Source of the DNA: Candidatus Cloacimonadota bacterium
GTDB lineage: Bacteria > Cloacimonadota > Cloacimonadia > Cloacimonadales > TCS61
Reading direction: 5' to 3'
NCBI GenBank assembly: GCA_021734245.1
Contig: JAIPJH010000028.1
Span: forward strand, 1-32,373
DNA length: 32,373 nt
Shown in pieces: positions 18,076 to 26,569 of this stretch; within the stretch, counting starts at the first letter, position 1; each line of letters starts with the position of its first letter. Below the pieces are notes generated by a model. That model saw nothing but the letters and a program-made list of their open reading frames with translations, was not told the origin of the DNA and did not search any database. A program made the position numbers and the translations under genes.

Positions 18076-19013
18076 GTTTTATGAATATTGAGATAAAAGC
18101 CAGATGTTCCGATCACGATAAAATCCGCAAAATTCTGAAAGGAAAAAAAGCTTTTTTCAAAGGAATCGATCACCAGATCGATACATATTTTGTAGTAAAA
18201 AATGGACGTCTGAAATTGCGTGAAGGAAATATTGAGAACAGTTTGATCTTCTACGAACGAAGTGATAAGCAAGGTCCCAAACAATCGGATGTGATCTTGT
18301 ACAAATCCAGGGATTTCAAACAATTAAAAAAAATGCTTCTGAAGTCTATCGGCAGCAAAGTTGTGGTCGAGAAGAAGCGCGAGATATATTTTGTGGAAAA
18401 TGTGAAGATTCATGTAGATGAAGTGAAAGCTCTGGGAAGTTTTGTCGAGATTGAAGCGATAGACAAAACTGGTGATATAGGAAAAAAGAAACTGCACAAA
18501 CAATGTAATGAATTCCTGGATTTATTTGAAATAGCTCAGGATCAGCTTATCACAAATTCCTACAGCGATATGCTGCTGGATAAAAAGATCGAGATCGAAG
18601 ATGGTTCAATTGATCAGGTCGTGGAATTGTCCAAGAAAATTCCTGAGTTCGAGCAGCCCTACGAAAAGTATGAATATGACCAGAGGCTGAGATTTACAAA
18701 ACATAAAATTCTGGTAGCAAAATTCAATGGAAAACCGGTTGGTTTTAAAGTTGGTTATCAGCAGGAAGATCATTTCTATAGCTGGATGGGAGCTGTATTG
18801 CCGGGATTTCGCCAGCTAAAGATTGCAAAGAAATTAGCCGAAAAACAGGAAGAATTCTGCCGTAAAAATTACTTCAAAAAAATTAGAATGAAAACCAGGA
18901 ATAAACACAAGATCATGCTGAGTTTTGCAATTAGAAGTGGTTTTGAAATTGTAGATATTATTCCTAAACAAGATTCGAAGGAGACCAGGATAATCCTGGA
19001 AAAAATATTATGA
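18072..19013 (+). CDS. CYTH domain fused to a GNAT-like domain
   Basis: A two-domain cytoplasmic protein of 313 residues. Residues ~4-175 resemble a CyaB-like CYTH domain: NIEIKARC at the N-terminus, then DTYFVV, GRLKLREG, VVVEKKREIYF and SFVEIEAID, giving the basic and acidic tunnel residues of triphosphate-binding enzymes. Residues ~176-313 look like a GNAT acyltransferase (VLPGFRQLKIAKKL, then MKTRNKHKIMLSFAIRSGFEIVD). In its acetyl-CoA loop the usual RxxGxG/A reads RQLKIA, with Lys for the key Gly. CYTH proteins cleave triphosphates or make cAMP; the substrate here cannot be told. It overlaps both neighbours by 4 nt (ATGA). Confidence 0.8.
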   Translation: MSFMNIEIKARCSDHDKIRKILKGKKAFFKGIDHQIDTYFVVKNGRLKLREGNIENSLIFYERSDKQGPKQSDVILYKSRDFKQLKKMLLKSIGSKVVVEKKREIYFVENVKIHVDEVKALGSFVEIEAIDKTGDIGKKKLHKQCNEFLDLFEIAQDQLITNSYSDMLLDKKIEIEDGSIDQVVELSKKIPEFEQPYEKYEYDQRLRFTKHKILVAKFNGKPVGFKVGYQQEDHFYSWMGAVLPGFRQLKIAKKLAEKQEEFCRKNYFKKIRMKTRNKHKIMLSFAIRSGFEIVDIIPKQDSKETRIILEKIL

Positions 19014-19615
19014 AAAAAATTTTAGTTTTAGTTTCAATAATCTTCATTTCAGCAGTTGCATCTGCAGAAAACATGACCTTCAAATTAACCTCTACAGCTA
19101 CGGGATATTTTCCTGAATATACAAATTATCATTACGATTCTCCGGTAATGGGAGTTCGCTTGAGTGGCGAAGTTTATAATTTACTGGAAAAATTTGGCGT
19201 TGGTGCTTCCGGACTTTTTCAGCTGAATAGTTTCGATGATCGGATAGATATGACAAAATTTTATGATGTCTATATCCATAATTTTTATAACTCAATGAAT
19301 GAAGATCGCTATTTTATCTACGGTTTTTATGGTGGGATGCGTTATTCCAAACTGGAATTTGAACACTACAAAACGGATGTAAATACAACTCTGGAAATGA
19401 CCAGACCGCTGTTTGGATTTGTCTTTGCAACAGAAGGCTGGGGTTTTGACGTCAGCTGGACACAATCGGAAAACCGCAAACCGATCCTGGGTTATGAGAT
19501 CAAATTCCGCAATTCCAACGGTGTTATTATCCAGTTCGGAAGAAGAAATAGAGGGCCCATGATCGGAGCCGATTCCGACTTTTATATTTACACGGGTTAT
19601 GAGTTTTTTATGTAG
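19010..19615 (+). CDS. Small predicted outer-membrane beta-barrel protein, family unknown
   Basis: A 201-residue protein I do not recognise. It has a clear signal peptide (MKKILVLVSIIFISAVASA, cut after A19). The mature part is Tyr/Phe/Gly-rich with alternating hydrophobic residues, and it ends in aromatic residues (IYTGYEFFM). These are typical of a short 8-10-strand outer-membrane barrel. Its ATG overlaps the stop of the CYTH-GNAT gene (ATGA), placing it in the nifS-patatin-CYTH operon and suggesting a shared envelope role. Confidence 0.75.
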   Translation: MKKILVLVSIIFISAVASAENMTFKLTSTATGYFPEYTNYHYDSPVMGVRLSGEVYNLLEKFGVGASGLFQLNSFDDRIDMTKFYDVYIHNFYNSMNEDRYFIYGFYGGMRYSKLEFEHYKTDVNTTLEMTRPLFGFVFATEGWGFDVSWTQSENRKPILGYEIKFRNSNGVIIQFGRRNRGPMIGADSDFYIYTGYEFFM

Positions 19616-19634
19616 CAGTTTGTAGAGTTTCTTC

Positions 19635-20162
19635 ATGAGACGAGAATGCACAGTATCTTCTTTAATGGCAAATCTTTATGCTATTCCCATCATTATTACA
19701 ATCACGGCATTTTATCTGATTTTATTCAAATTGTTCTGGAATGTAAACGATCTTAAATCGGTATTAGATTATAACCTGATCCTATATTTAATTGTAATTG
19801 CAGCTGGCTGTTTTCTGCATGAAATAATTCATTGGCTTACATTTAAAACTGCGGGTAAAATAAACAAAGCAGATTTGAAATTTGGCTTTCAATACAAAAC
19901 CCTTACACCTTATGTGCATTGCCACGTTCCAGTTACTATCAGGATTTATCGTCTTTCTCTATGGATGCCGTTTTTAATATTGGGTGGAATTTTAGTTGTT
20001 TTGAGTTTGCTGTTAAATGAGTTTGGTCTGTTTCTGCTCAGTTTTTTATTTTGCTGTTTATCGGGTGGCGATTTATTGATCCTGTTTATGCTGATGAATA
20101 CCGATAAAAGATCATTGATTATCGATCATTCATCTAAATGTGGTTGTATAGTTTTTCATTAA
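19635..20162 (+). CDS. DUF3267-type integral membrane putative metalloprotease
   Basis: A 175-residue hydrophobic protein with about four membrane segments. HEIIH (H62, E63, H66) lies in the second, and a C-terminal SGGDLLILFML could supply the third metal ligand (Asp). This layout matches the DUF3267 family, thought to be membrane-embedded zinc proteases related in design to site-2 proteases. The substrate is unknown. It starts 19 bp after the barrel protein and is the last gene of the operon. The upstream ribosome-binding site is weak, which suggests coupling. Confidence 0.75.
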   Translation: MRRECTVSSLMANLYAIPIIITITAFYLILFKLFWNVNDLKSVLDYNLILYLIVIAAGCFLHEIIHWLTFKTAGKINKADLKFGFQYKTLTPYVHCHVPVTIRIYRLSLWMPFLILGGILVVLSLLLNEFGLFLLSFLFCCLSGGDLLILFMLMNTDKRSLIIDHSSKCGCIVFH

Positions 20163-20170
20163 ATTAATAA

Positions 20171-20436
20171 TCCGTCATACTGCCAGCCCCGTGGAATGCA
20201 AAGCTATGAGATACCCCAATATGACTGCGCTTTTTCCGTCATTCTGAGGAATTCTTGCGAAGGTTGCTCTTACGGCTTCGTGCCATTTCGCCGGTACAGG
20301 TTGGAAGAAGCTCTATTGCCGCGGATAAACACGGATTGTTTGTTGGATTTCACGTCTCGTGGAGTCTAAGTGTTTATCTTTTCGTCTCGAAAATTATGTT
20401 TAAGATTCCCTCGTTCAGGAGTGAACGAGATACAAA
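20171..20436. repeat. Dispersed mosaic repeat, copy 2 (degenerate)
   Basis: The 20163-20490 gap holds no gene. It contains a decayed copy of the GTCATTCTGCC/CCGTGGAATGC module. Next is a distal module with TTACGGCTTCGTGCC and CGCCGGTACAGG, then AACACGGATT. At 20410-20436 there is a perfect 8-bp hairpin CTCGTTCA-GGAG-TGAACGAG followed by ATACAAA. The hairpin and the AACACGGATT module recur in the same order at 23128-23209, on the other side of the PHP-glycosyltransferase gene. Confidence 0.7.
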
Positions 20437-20490
20437 CCTTGCTGAAATCCTGAATTGCTGAAACGCTGATCTGCTGACCTGCTTTCCAAC

Positions 20491-20545
20491 CTTAACACTT
20501 TCTTAACCAATAGTTTAAACCAACCTAACAAATAAACTGTATAAT
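20491..20545 (+). promoter_or_regulatory. Predicted tandem Pho box and promoter of the PHP-glycosyltransferase
   Basis: Four 7-mers lie at an exact 11-bp period: CTTAACA (20491), CTTAACC (20502), GTTTAAA (20513) and CCTAACA (20524). Nine bases later comes TATAAT (20540-20545), and the gene starts 28 bp further on. There is no good -35 hexamer, as expected of an activator-dependent promoter. The same four-unit array with identical spacing precedes the porin/pst operon at 32024-31970. That link points to a PhoB/PhoP-type response regulator. Confidence 0.75.
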
Positions 20546-20573
20546 ATTTACAAAATGAATATTGGGAGAAAAA

Positions 20574-22925
20574 ATGGCTAAAGTTGATTTACACTGTCAT
20601 TCGTTTTATTCGGAACATCCATCGGAATGGTTTCTGCAAAGGTTGGGAGCCAAAGAATCTTACACAGAACCGGAAGTCGTTTATAAAGAACTGATCAAAA
20701 AAGGAATGGATTTTGTAACCATTACCGATCACAATCGCATCGAAGGTGCGCTGAAACTAAAAAAGAAACATCCCGGGAAAGTGATCGTCGGTTTGGAAGC
20801 TACTGCCTACTTTCCCGAAGATAACTGCAAAATTCATATTCTGGTTTATGGCTTAAATGAAATACAATTCGAAAAGATCCAACGCATCAGAACCAATATT
20901 TATGAATTACGAGATTATCTGAAAGCGGAAAATTTAGCTCATTCAGTTGCTCATGCCACATATTCTGTAAACGGAAAATTGAAGCAGGAACATGTGGAAA
21001 AACTGCTGCTGCTTTTCGATGTTTTTGAAGGCGTGAACGGTGGCAGGAACGATCTTCATAACAAATCATGGATTAAGATAATTTCCAACTTAACGAAAGA
21101 ACAGATACAAGAATTGCAGCAAAAATACGATATCGAGCCTTTCAGCGAATCTCCCTGGATAAAAGGAGTTACAGGCGGCTCGGATGATCATGCCGGAATA
21201 TTTCTGGGAATGACTTACACCGAATCGAAAGCAAAAACTCTCGCTGAATTTCTGGATGATATACGCAATAAAAAAACAACTTCTCATGGCAGACACAACA
21301 ACTATCAGGGCTTAGCATTTGCAGTTTACAAAATTGCCATGGATTTTGCCAAAACCAAAAGTACAGGTTTTTCCAGCTCAGTTTTTGGAAAGCTTAGTGA
21401 ATATATCTATTCTGATTCATCTCTCAGTTTGATCCACAAAATGAAAATAAAAAATATGAGCCGTTCTTCCAGAAATCAAGATGATCAGCTCAAACGATCA
21501 ATTGCCGAACTGGTTGAAACATTACAGAAAGGAAAATATAAAGATATCGACAGCAGATTGAATGTAGCTTATGAGAAGATCTCTGATTTTGTGGATAGTT
21601 TTTTCATGGTATTATTTGAATCTTTCGAAGAAAACATGGCGCAGGGAAATCTATTGAAAATAATCAGGAATCTGTCTTCATCACTGCCGGGAATTTTTAT
21701 GACGCTGCCTTTCTTTACTACGATCAGTCACATATTTGCCAATAGAGATCTGCTGAACAACTTGAATAAAAAATTCAATATTGAAACCACAAATGATGAC
21801 AAAAATGTGCTCTGGTTCACCGATACGATTGGAGATTTGAATGGAGTAGCTGCTACCTTGAGCAAAGTTCATGAGATTTCCAAAAACCATAAATATGGAA
21901 TTCGTGTTATCAGTTCCGACCTGAATAAAACTGAAGATTCAAACTATATCGATCTGCCCGTGATCTACGAATTCAAGCTTCCCTATTATGAACATCAAAG
22001 TATCAAATTTCCATCACTTCTATTGGCGATGAAAAAGATCTACGATGCAAATCCCAGCAGAATAATCGTATCTACTCCCGGCCCTTTTGGATTGCTGGCA
22101 TTATTGGCTTCAAAACTCTTTAATATAGAATGTGTCGGCGTTTATCACACCGATTTTACAGCGCAGGCAGAAGGCGTGAAAGGAGATGAATCTCTCATTT
22201 CATTTGTCGATAGTTTCACTCACTGGTTCTATCAGCAAATGGACATGAATTATGTTCCCTCTCAGGCTTATATCGATATTCTAGAAGATCGTGGTTTTGA
22301 CCGTACAAAAATGAAAATATTCCCACGTGGAATAGAATACGACAAATTTTATCCGGTTAAATATGGTCGAGAATTTTTGAAAGATCAATTCAATTTGCAG
22401 GATGGAAAATATTTCCTATATACAGGAAGAATCTCGCATGATAAAGATTTGGTGCTTGTTTTAGAAGCTTTCAAGAATATCCTGGAAACCCGAAATGATT
22501 TCTATCTGATCTTGATTGGAGATGGACCGCACAAAGAAGAATTGGAAAATCTTTATGCCAACGGAAACATAATATTTACCGGAAGATTGGATCGTAGTTT
22601 ATTACCAAACTATTATTCCGGTGCCGATCTTTTCTTGTTTCCCAGCCGAACAGATACATTCGGTATGTCGGTATTGGAAGCACAAGCCTGCTGCCTTCCG
22701 GCCTTGGTAAGTTCGGTGGGCGGACCAAAAGAGATCATCGTAGATGGCGAAACAGGCTACATAATAAAAGAAAACACAATAGAAAGCTGGCAGAATAAGA
22801 TGCAGGAATTGATCGAAAAAATGGATAATGATAGAGATTTTGCCCTCGATCTGCGAGAAAATTCCCGCAAGAATGTGGTTAACAAGTCAAATTGGAATTT
22901 GTTCTTTAAGGAATTTGTAAATTAG
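20574..22925 (+). CDS. PHP phosphoesterase-GT4 glycosyltransferase fusion
   Basis: A 783-residue two-enzyme protein; GGGAGA precedes the ATG. Residues 1-~250 are a PHP domain with metal-binding motifs DLHCHS (H7, H9), TDHN (D52, H53), GLE (E75) and GGSDDH. A helical linker (~250-405) contains a hydrophobic stretch. Residues ~410-783 are a GT4 (GT-B fold) glycosyltransferase with VYHTDF, TGRISHDKDL, the donor-site segment FPSRTDTFGMSVLEA (Asp as first acid of the EX7E pair) and GGPKEI. VYHTDF and DTFG recall the SqdX/Agt/MgtA group that glycosylates diacylglycerol or related lipids. No signal peptide is present, so it should act at the cytoplasmic membrane face. A Pho-type operator suggests induction at low phosphate. 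Lipid remodelling is inferred; the substrate is unknown. Confidence 0.85.
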   Translation: MAKVDLHCHSFYSEHPSEWFLQRLGAKESYTEPEVVYKELIKKGMDFVTITDHNRIEGALKLKKKHPGKVIVGLEATAYFPEDNCKIHILVYGLNEIQFEKIQRIRTNIYELRDYLKAENLAHSVAHATYSVNGKLKQEHVEKLLLLFDVFEGVNGGRNDLHNKSWIKIISNLTKEQIQELQQKYDIEPFSESPWIKGVTGGSDDHAGIFLGMTYTESKAKTLAEFLDDIRNKKTTSHGRHNNYQGLAFAVYKIAMDFAKTKSTGFSSSVFGKLSEYIYSDSSLSLIHKMKIKNMSRSSRNQDDQLKRSIAELVETLQKGKYKDIDSRLNVAYEKISDFVDSFFMVLFESFEENMAQGNLLKIIRNLSSSLPGIFMTLPFFTTISHIFANRDLLNNLNKKFNIETTNDDKNVLWFTDTIGDLNGVAATLSKVHEISKNHKYGIRVISSDLNKTEDSNYIDLPVIYEFKLPYYEHQSIKFPSLLLAMKKIYDANPSRIIVSTPGPFGLLALLASKLFNIECVGVYHTDFTAQAEGVKGDESLISFVDSFTHWFYQQMDMNYVPSQAYIDILEDRGFDRTKMKIFPRGIEYDKFYPVKYGREFLKDQFNLQDGKYFLYTGRISHDKDLVLVLEAFKNILETRNDFYLILIGDGPHKEELENLYANGNIIFTGRLDRSLLPNYYSGADLFLFPSRTDTFGMSVLEAQACCLPALVSSVGGPKEIIVDGETGYIIKENTIESWQNKMQELIEKMDNDRDFALDLRENSRKNVVNKSNWNLFFKEFVN

Positions 22926-22930
22926 CAAAA

Positions 22931-22983
22931 AACCTTGAAAAGGTTTAAAAGGAAGTTCCATTCTCATAACCCTTTTCAAGGTT
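22931..22983. repeat. 13-bp perfect inverted repeat behind the PHP-glycosyltransferase
   Basis: AACCTTGAAAAGG (22931-22943) and its exact complement (22971-22983) flank a 27-nt loop directly after the stop at 22925. No T-tract follows immediately, so it may be an mRNA 3'-end stabiliser or a remnant element rather than a standard terminator. Confidence 0.6.
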
Positions 22984-23001
22984 ACTGAAAAAAGAGTTTT
23001 T

Positions 23002-23209
23002 CCGTCATTCTGCCTGCCCTGTGGAATGCAGCTTTGCTGCTGGCTTTTCCAATTCCACCGGGCCAGCCATGTCGTAGTCGCGAAAGCTTTCGGGACGAAG
23101 ACAGGAAGAATCTCTTTACCGTTTATGAACACGGATTTCTGACAGGATCACAGGATTGGCGGGATTGTTAAGAAGGTTCTTTCTCGTTCAGGAGTGAACG
23201 AGATACAAA
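23002..23209. repeat. Dispersed mosaic repeat, copy 3
   Basis: Contains the GTCATTCTGCC module, the 50-bp palindromic unit (23019-23068), a GCGAAAGCTTTCGGGACGAAG segment like one beside the tRNA (1388-1409), AACACGGATT, and the hairpin CTCGTTCA-GGAG-TGAACGAG (23183-23202). The rest of the 22926-23412 gap, from 23210 to 23324, shows no gene. Confidence 0.75.
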
Positions 23210-23324
23210 TCGAAAAGAATAAGCCGCCAGCTAAGATTTTTTAAACAAATTACAACAGAAATTTCTTAGTGTTCTTAGTGGTTGGAGTCTTTGTGGCTGA
23301 TTTACCAATTTACAAGTTTACCAA

Positions 23325-23360
23325 TAATAAAATCCCTTTCCTGATGGGGAGGAAAGGGAT
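23325..23360 (-). terminator. Terminator of the pst/phoU operon
   Basis: A perfect 10-bp stem (ATCCCTTTCC at 23332-23341, complement at 23351-23360) with a 9-nt loop is followed on the minus strand by TTTTATTATT. It lies 53 bp past the last gene (phoU at 23413), so it marks the end of the phosphate operon. Confidence 0.85.
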
Positions 23361-23412
23361 GTAACCGGATTTCATTCAGAGGAGAATGTGATCATCCAGC
23401 CTTTTCATTATT

Positions 23413-24069
23413 TTATTCTTCAATATCGGTTTTGTGTTTTATCACGGTTCCTTCAGCCATATAAATAGTTTCTTCGGCAATATTGGTAGAAAGATCGGCA
23501 ATTCTTTCCAGGTTCTGAGAAATATTGTTGATATTGAAAGCTCTCTTGATATTTCCCGGATTATCCATCATATAAGTTATCAAAACTCGATAGATCTGCT
23601 CTTTCAAATCATCTACAATGTCGTCATCGATGCAGACCTGCTTAGCTAAAACTACATTTTCATCTACAAATGCGGTAATTGTATTTTTCAGCATTTTCAG
23701 AGTTTCTTCTGCCATGGATGGAATGTTGATAAGTTTTTTTATAAAAGGTTTTTGAATGAGATATTGAGCTCTTTTTGTGATGTTCACTGCCAGATCTCCC
23801 ATACGTTCCAAATCGTTGTTCATGGCAATTATCATCAAGATGATCCTTAAGTTTTTTGCTTCTGGTTTTTGCAGGGCAATCAGAGTTGTGGCTTCTTCTT
23901 CTATTTCCAGTTCTCGTTTGTTGATCTCATCTTCCAGATCAAAAACTTCTGCCAGTTTTTTTTCATCGCGTTCCAGCAAGCCTGCCATGGAAAGCTGGAT
24001 CATTTTTTCTACTTTGTTAGCTTGTTCGATTATAGATTTTTTGAGTTCCTGTATTTGTTTTAATAACAT
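23413..24069 (-). CDS. phoU: PhoU-family phosphate signalling regulator (copy A)
   Basis: A 218-residue all-helical protein with two PhoU repeats. Each carries the metal-binding ExxxDxxxN/D pattern: DLERMGDLAVNI and NLERIADLSTNIAEE. PhoU links the Pst transporter to the PhoR/PhoB two-component system, repressing the Pho regulon when phosphate is plentiful. GAGGTG lies before the ATG. It is the last gene of the operon, 14 bp behind a pstS. It is clearly paralogous to the phoU at 25074-25739 (both start ML...I..LKK..IEQ) and has diverged throughout. Confidence 0.94.
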   Translation of the reverse strand: MLLKQIQELKKSIIEQANKVEKMIQLSMAGLLERDEKKLAEVFDLEDEINKRELEIEEEATTLIALQKPEAKNLRIILMIIAMNNDLERMGDLAVNITKRAQYLIQKPFIKKLINIPSMAEETLKMLKNTITAFVDENVVLAKQVCIDDDIVDDLKEQIYRVLITYMMDNPGNIKRAFNINNISQNLERIADLSTNIAEETIYMAEGTVIKHKTDIEE

Positions 24070-24083
24070 TTTATCACCTCGAT

Positions 24084-25073
24084 TTAGTTATTTATCATTT
24101 CAATTATTTTTTGTGCTTTGAATACAGTTTCCGGTGGCATTGGAGCATAATTTAGAGCAGGAGCAAAAGCCTGTCCTTCCGATACCATCCAATTCAAAAG
24201 TTTCTTCAGCTTACCAATTTTTTCCTGGTCCAAATATTCAGGATTTCTGTGAACAATTATCCAGGTGAAACTACTTATGGGATAACCAAATTCAGCATTG
24301 GTATTTGTGATGTAGATCTTTGTATCTTCAGGAATTTCGGTTTCTGCCGCCACGCTTACACTTACCATGGAAGGCAATACAAAATTTCCGCTGGAATTCT
24401 GGATTTTTGCAAAAGACATTCTATTTTCGATGGCATAAGAAAGACTCAAGAATCCGATCGAACCGGACATGTCAGCTATAAAACTTGCCATTTCTTCATT
24501 ACTTCTGGTAGAAAAAGCAAAGAATTTCTTAAGAGGATTTTCTTTTCTGTTTTTCCATTCCGTACTAACTTTGCACAGGTAATCGTTAAATATTTTGGAG
24601 GTTCCGCTTTCATCGGCTCTGTTAATTATCAGAATTCTCTGGTTGGGAAGAACAACATCAGGATTCAATGTAGTGATCTCATCATCATTCCAATGTGTGA
24701 TCTTTCCCATGAAGATTTTTACCAGTAGTTCCGAAGTTAAATTCAACATCGGTTTGGCAGGAAGATTGTATACAACTGCAACAGCTCCCAAAGAGGTGGG
24801 AATGTATAAAATATTTTCTGAATCAGCTTTTTCCATGATGATGTCTGTGGCAGCAAAATCAACGCTTTTTTCTTTTAAACGGAAAATTCCACTACCCGAT
24901 CCAATTCCCTGATAACCGATTTTCTGGCCGGTTGCTTTTTCATATTCCAGGAACATTTTCTTATAAAGTGGTTCTGGGAATGTAGCGCCTGCTCCGCTCA
25001 GATCTTTTTCAAAATTGGAGCAGCCAATTACGATAAGAATAACAGTAACAATTATAAATAGAATTTTTTTCAT
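24084..25073 (-). CDS. pstS: Phosphate-binding lipoprotein PstS, classical type (copy 3)
   Basis: Periplasmic phosphate receptor of the Pst ABC transporter, 329 residues. A lipobox VIGC (C18) predicts a lipid-anchored protein. The mature part opens with LSGAGATFPEPLYKKMF and has YQGIGSGSGI and ADESGTSKIF. These are phosphate-contacting motifs of the E. coli-like PstS group. The other two PstS of this operon belong to a shorter, different subgroup (GSTT[VI]LPI). Its ATG directly abuts the upstream phoU stop. Position between two phoU genes, far from pstCAB, is unusual. A receptor with different affinity or a sensory role is possible. Confidence 0.93.
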   Translation of the reverse strand: MKKILFIIVTVILIVIGCSNFEKDLSGAGATFPEPLYKKMFLEYEKATGQKIGYQGIGSGSGIFRLKEKSVDFAATDIIMEKADSENILYIPTSLGAVAVVYNLPAKPMLNLTSELLVKIFMGKITHWNDDEITTLNPDVVLPNQRILIINRADESGTSKIFNDYLCKVSTEWKNRKENPLKKFFAFSTRSNEEMASFIADMSGSIGFLSLSYAIENRMSFAKIQNSSGNFVLPSMVSVSVAAETEIPEDTKIYITNTNAEFGYPISSFTWIIVHRNPEYLDQEKIGKLKKLLNWMVSEGQAFAPALNYAPMPPETVFKAQKIIEMINN

Positions 25074-25739
25074 TTATCCCTCATTAGATTGAACAGGAAG
25101 GCATTTTGGCACATGCTTCACGATATCTCCCTGACAAATGTAAATTGTATTTTCAGCTATATTTGTAGAAAGATCTGCAATTCTTTCATAATTCTTGGAG
25201 ATCCTGTTCATATGAAGTGCGATCTCCACAGATATTTTCATATTATTAATAAGCAGTTTAAATATCCGATCATGAAGTCTGTCAATAGAATCATCTTGTT
25301 TTCTCACGTCCAATGCCAGTTCATTGTCTTCGTATATGAATGCACTCATAGCATTCTGCAGCATTTTCTTGGCATCTTTGGCCAGTTTTGCCAATTCGAT
25401 GATAGGCTTGTAGAATGGTTTTTGCAGTAAGAATTTGTAGCTTCTGGCAATGTTCACCGTAAGATCACCCATTCTTTCTAATTCGATATTAATCTTCATT
25501 ATTGCCAGTATCATTCGCAAGTTGCGGCATTCCGGTGTGTGCAAAGCTATCAGATTCATGCATAGTTCATCGATATCGTTATCCATTTTGTTCACGACAG
25601 TTTCCAATGCTAAAACCTGATTCAGATTCTCAGGTTTCTTCTCGATGTAACCCTTGAAACAAAGCTCCATCATGTTTTCGATCAGCATAGACTGCTCGAT
25701 CAGCATTTTCTTTAGTTTTCCGATTCTTTCTGATAACAT
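25074..25739 (-). CDS. phoU: PhoU-family phosphate signalling regulator (copy B)
   Basis: A two-repeat PhoU protein, 221 residues from the ATG at 25739, with NIELERMGDLTVNIA and NYERIADLSTNIAEN. I prefer this ATG over the in-frame GTG at 25748. GGGTG would then serve as ribosome-binding site, and the N-terminus (MLSERIGKLKKMLIEQ) matches that of phoU copy A. It lies 53 bp downstream of pstB and abuts the third pstS. It ends in a short extra tail (PKCLPVQSNEG). Two PhoU paralogs could divide transporter control and histidine-kinase control, but this is a guess. Confidence 0.93.
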   Translation of the reverse strand: MLSERIGKLKKMLIEQSMLIENMMELCFKGYIEKKPENLNQVLALETVVNKMDNDIDELCMNLIALHTPECRNLRMILAIMKINIELERMGDLTVNIARSYKFLLQKPFYKPIIELAKLAKDAKKMLQNAMSAFIYEDNELALDVRKQDDSIDRLHDRIFKLLINNMKISVEIALHMNRISKNYERIADLSTNIAENTIYICQGDIVKHVPKCLPVQSNEG

Positions 25740-25792
25740 TTCAATCACCCGAATTTAAAATTTTATCCAAAAACACCTCTGTGATCAGGTTT

Positions 25793-26569
25793 TTAACCAA
25801 ACACACCTGATAGATAAGCTTCCGTACGTTTATCTTTGGGAACTGTAAACATCTTCTTGGTTTCGCCAAATTCCACCATTTCTCCCAGATACATAAAAGC
25901 TGTGAAATCGGAAATTCTACCTGCTTGAGCGATATTGTGGGTTACGATCAGGATGGTAACCTTAGTTTTCAAATCCAGACAGAGTTCTTCGATCTTGGCT
26001 GTAGATTGCGGATCCAGAGCCGAAGTCGGTTCGTCCAATAATAGAATATCGGGATTATTTGCCAATGCCCGGGCAATACACAAACGCTGCTGCTGACCGC
26101 CCGATAAAGAGAATGCAGATGCAGAAAGTCGATCTTTAACTTCATCCCAGAGCCAGGCATTTTTCAAACTTGTTTCCACCACTTCATCGATGTAAGATTT
26201 ATTTTCGCCGCGTATTTTTAAGCCATAAGCGATGTTGTTATAGATTGTTTTTGGAAAGGGATTCGGTCGTTGAAATACCATTCCTACTTTTGTACGAACC
26301 CTGGTTACATCTGTTTTAGGTTCATAAATATTATGTTTATTCAGAAGAACTTTGCCTTTGATCTTAGCTTCCGGAATTAGATCATTCATTCTGTTAAAAC
26401 AGCGCAGCAGAGTAGATTTTCCGCAGCCGGAAGGTCCGATTAAGGCGGTAACTTTTCTATCGTAAATCGGTATGTTCACATCTTTCAGCACATGCTTTTC
26501 GCTGAACCAGAGATTCAAATCTTCGGTGCGAATATGAGCTGTAATTTGATTTTTGTTTTCGTTTACCAT
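25793..26569 (-). CDS. pstB: Phosphate ABC transporter ATPase
   Basis: The 258-residue ATP-binding subunit that powers phosphate import. Walker A is GPSGCGKS (45-52), the Q-loop is in [11 protein letters not shown], signature LSGGQQQR is near 155, Walker B is [13 protein letters not shown] and the H-loop is VTHN. The FQ(R/K)PNPFP stretch and the FGETKKMF segment are typical of PstB rather than other ABC ATPases. Its start overlaps the pstA stop by 7 nt (ATGGTAA), so translation is coupled and 1:1 stoichiometry is plausible. Confidence 0.97.
   Translation of the reverse strand: MVNENKNQITAHIRTEDLNLWFSEKHVLKDVNIPIYDRKVTALIGPSGCGKSTLLRCFNRMNDLIPEAKIKGKVLLNKHNIYEPKTDVTRVRTKVGMVFQRPNPFPKTIYNNIAYGLKIRGENKSYIDEVVETSLKNAWLWDEVKDRLSASAFSLSGGQQQRLCIARALANNPDILLLDEPTSALDPQSTAKIEELCLDLKTKVTILIVTHNIAQAGRISDFTAFMYLGEMVEFGETKKMFTVPKDKRTEAYLSGVFG

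Noticed and set aside
20255-20461. 68-codon plus-strand frame before the PHP-glycosyltransferase
   Set aside because: Lies wholly in degenerate repeat DNA, with no ribosome-binding site or protein features.
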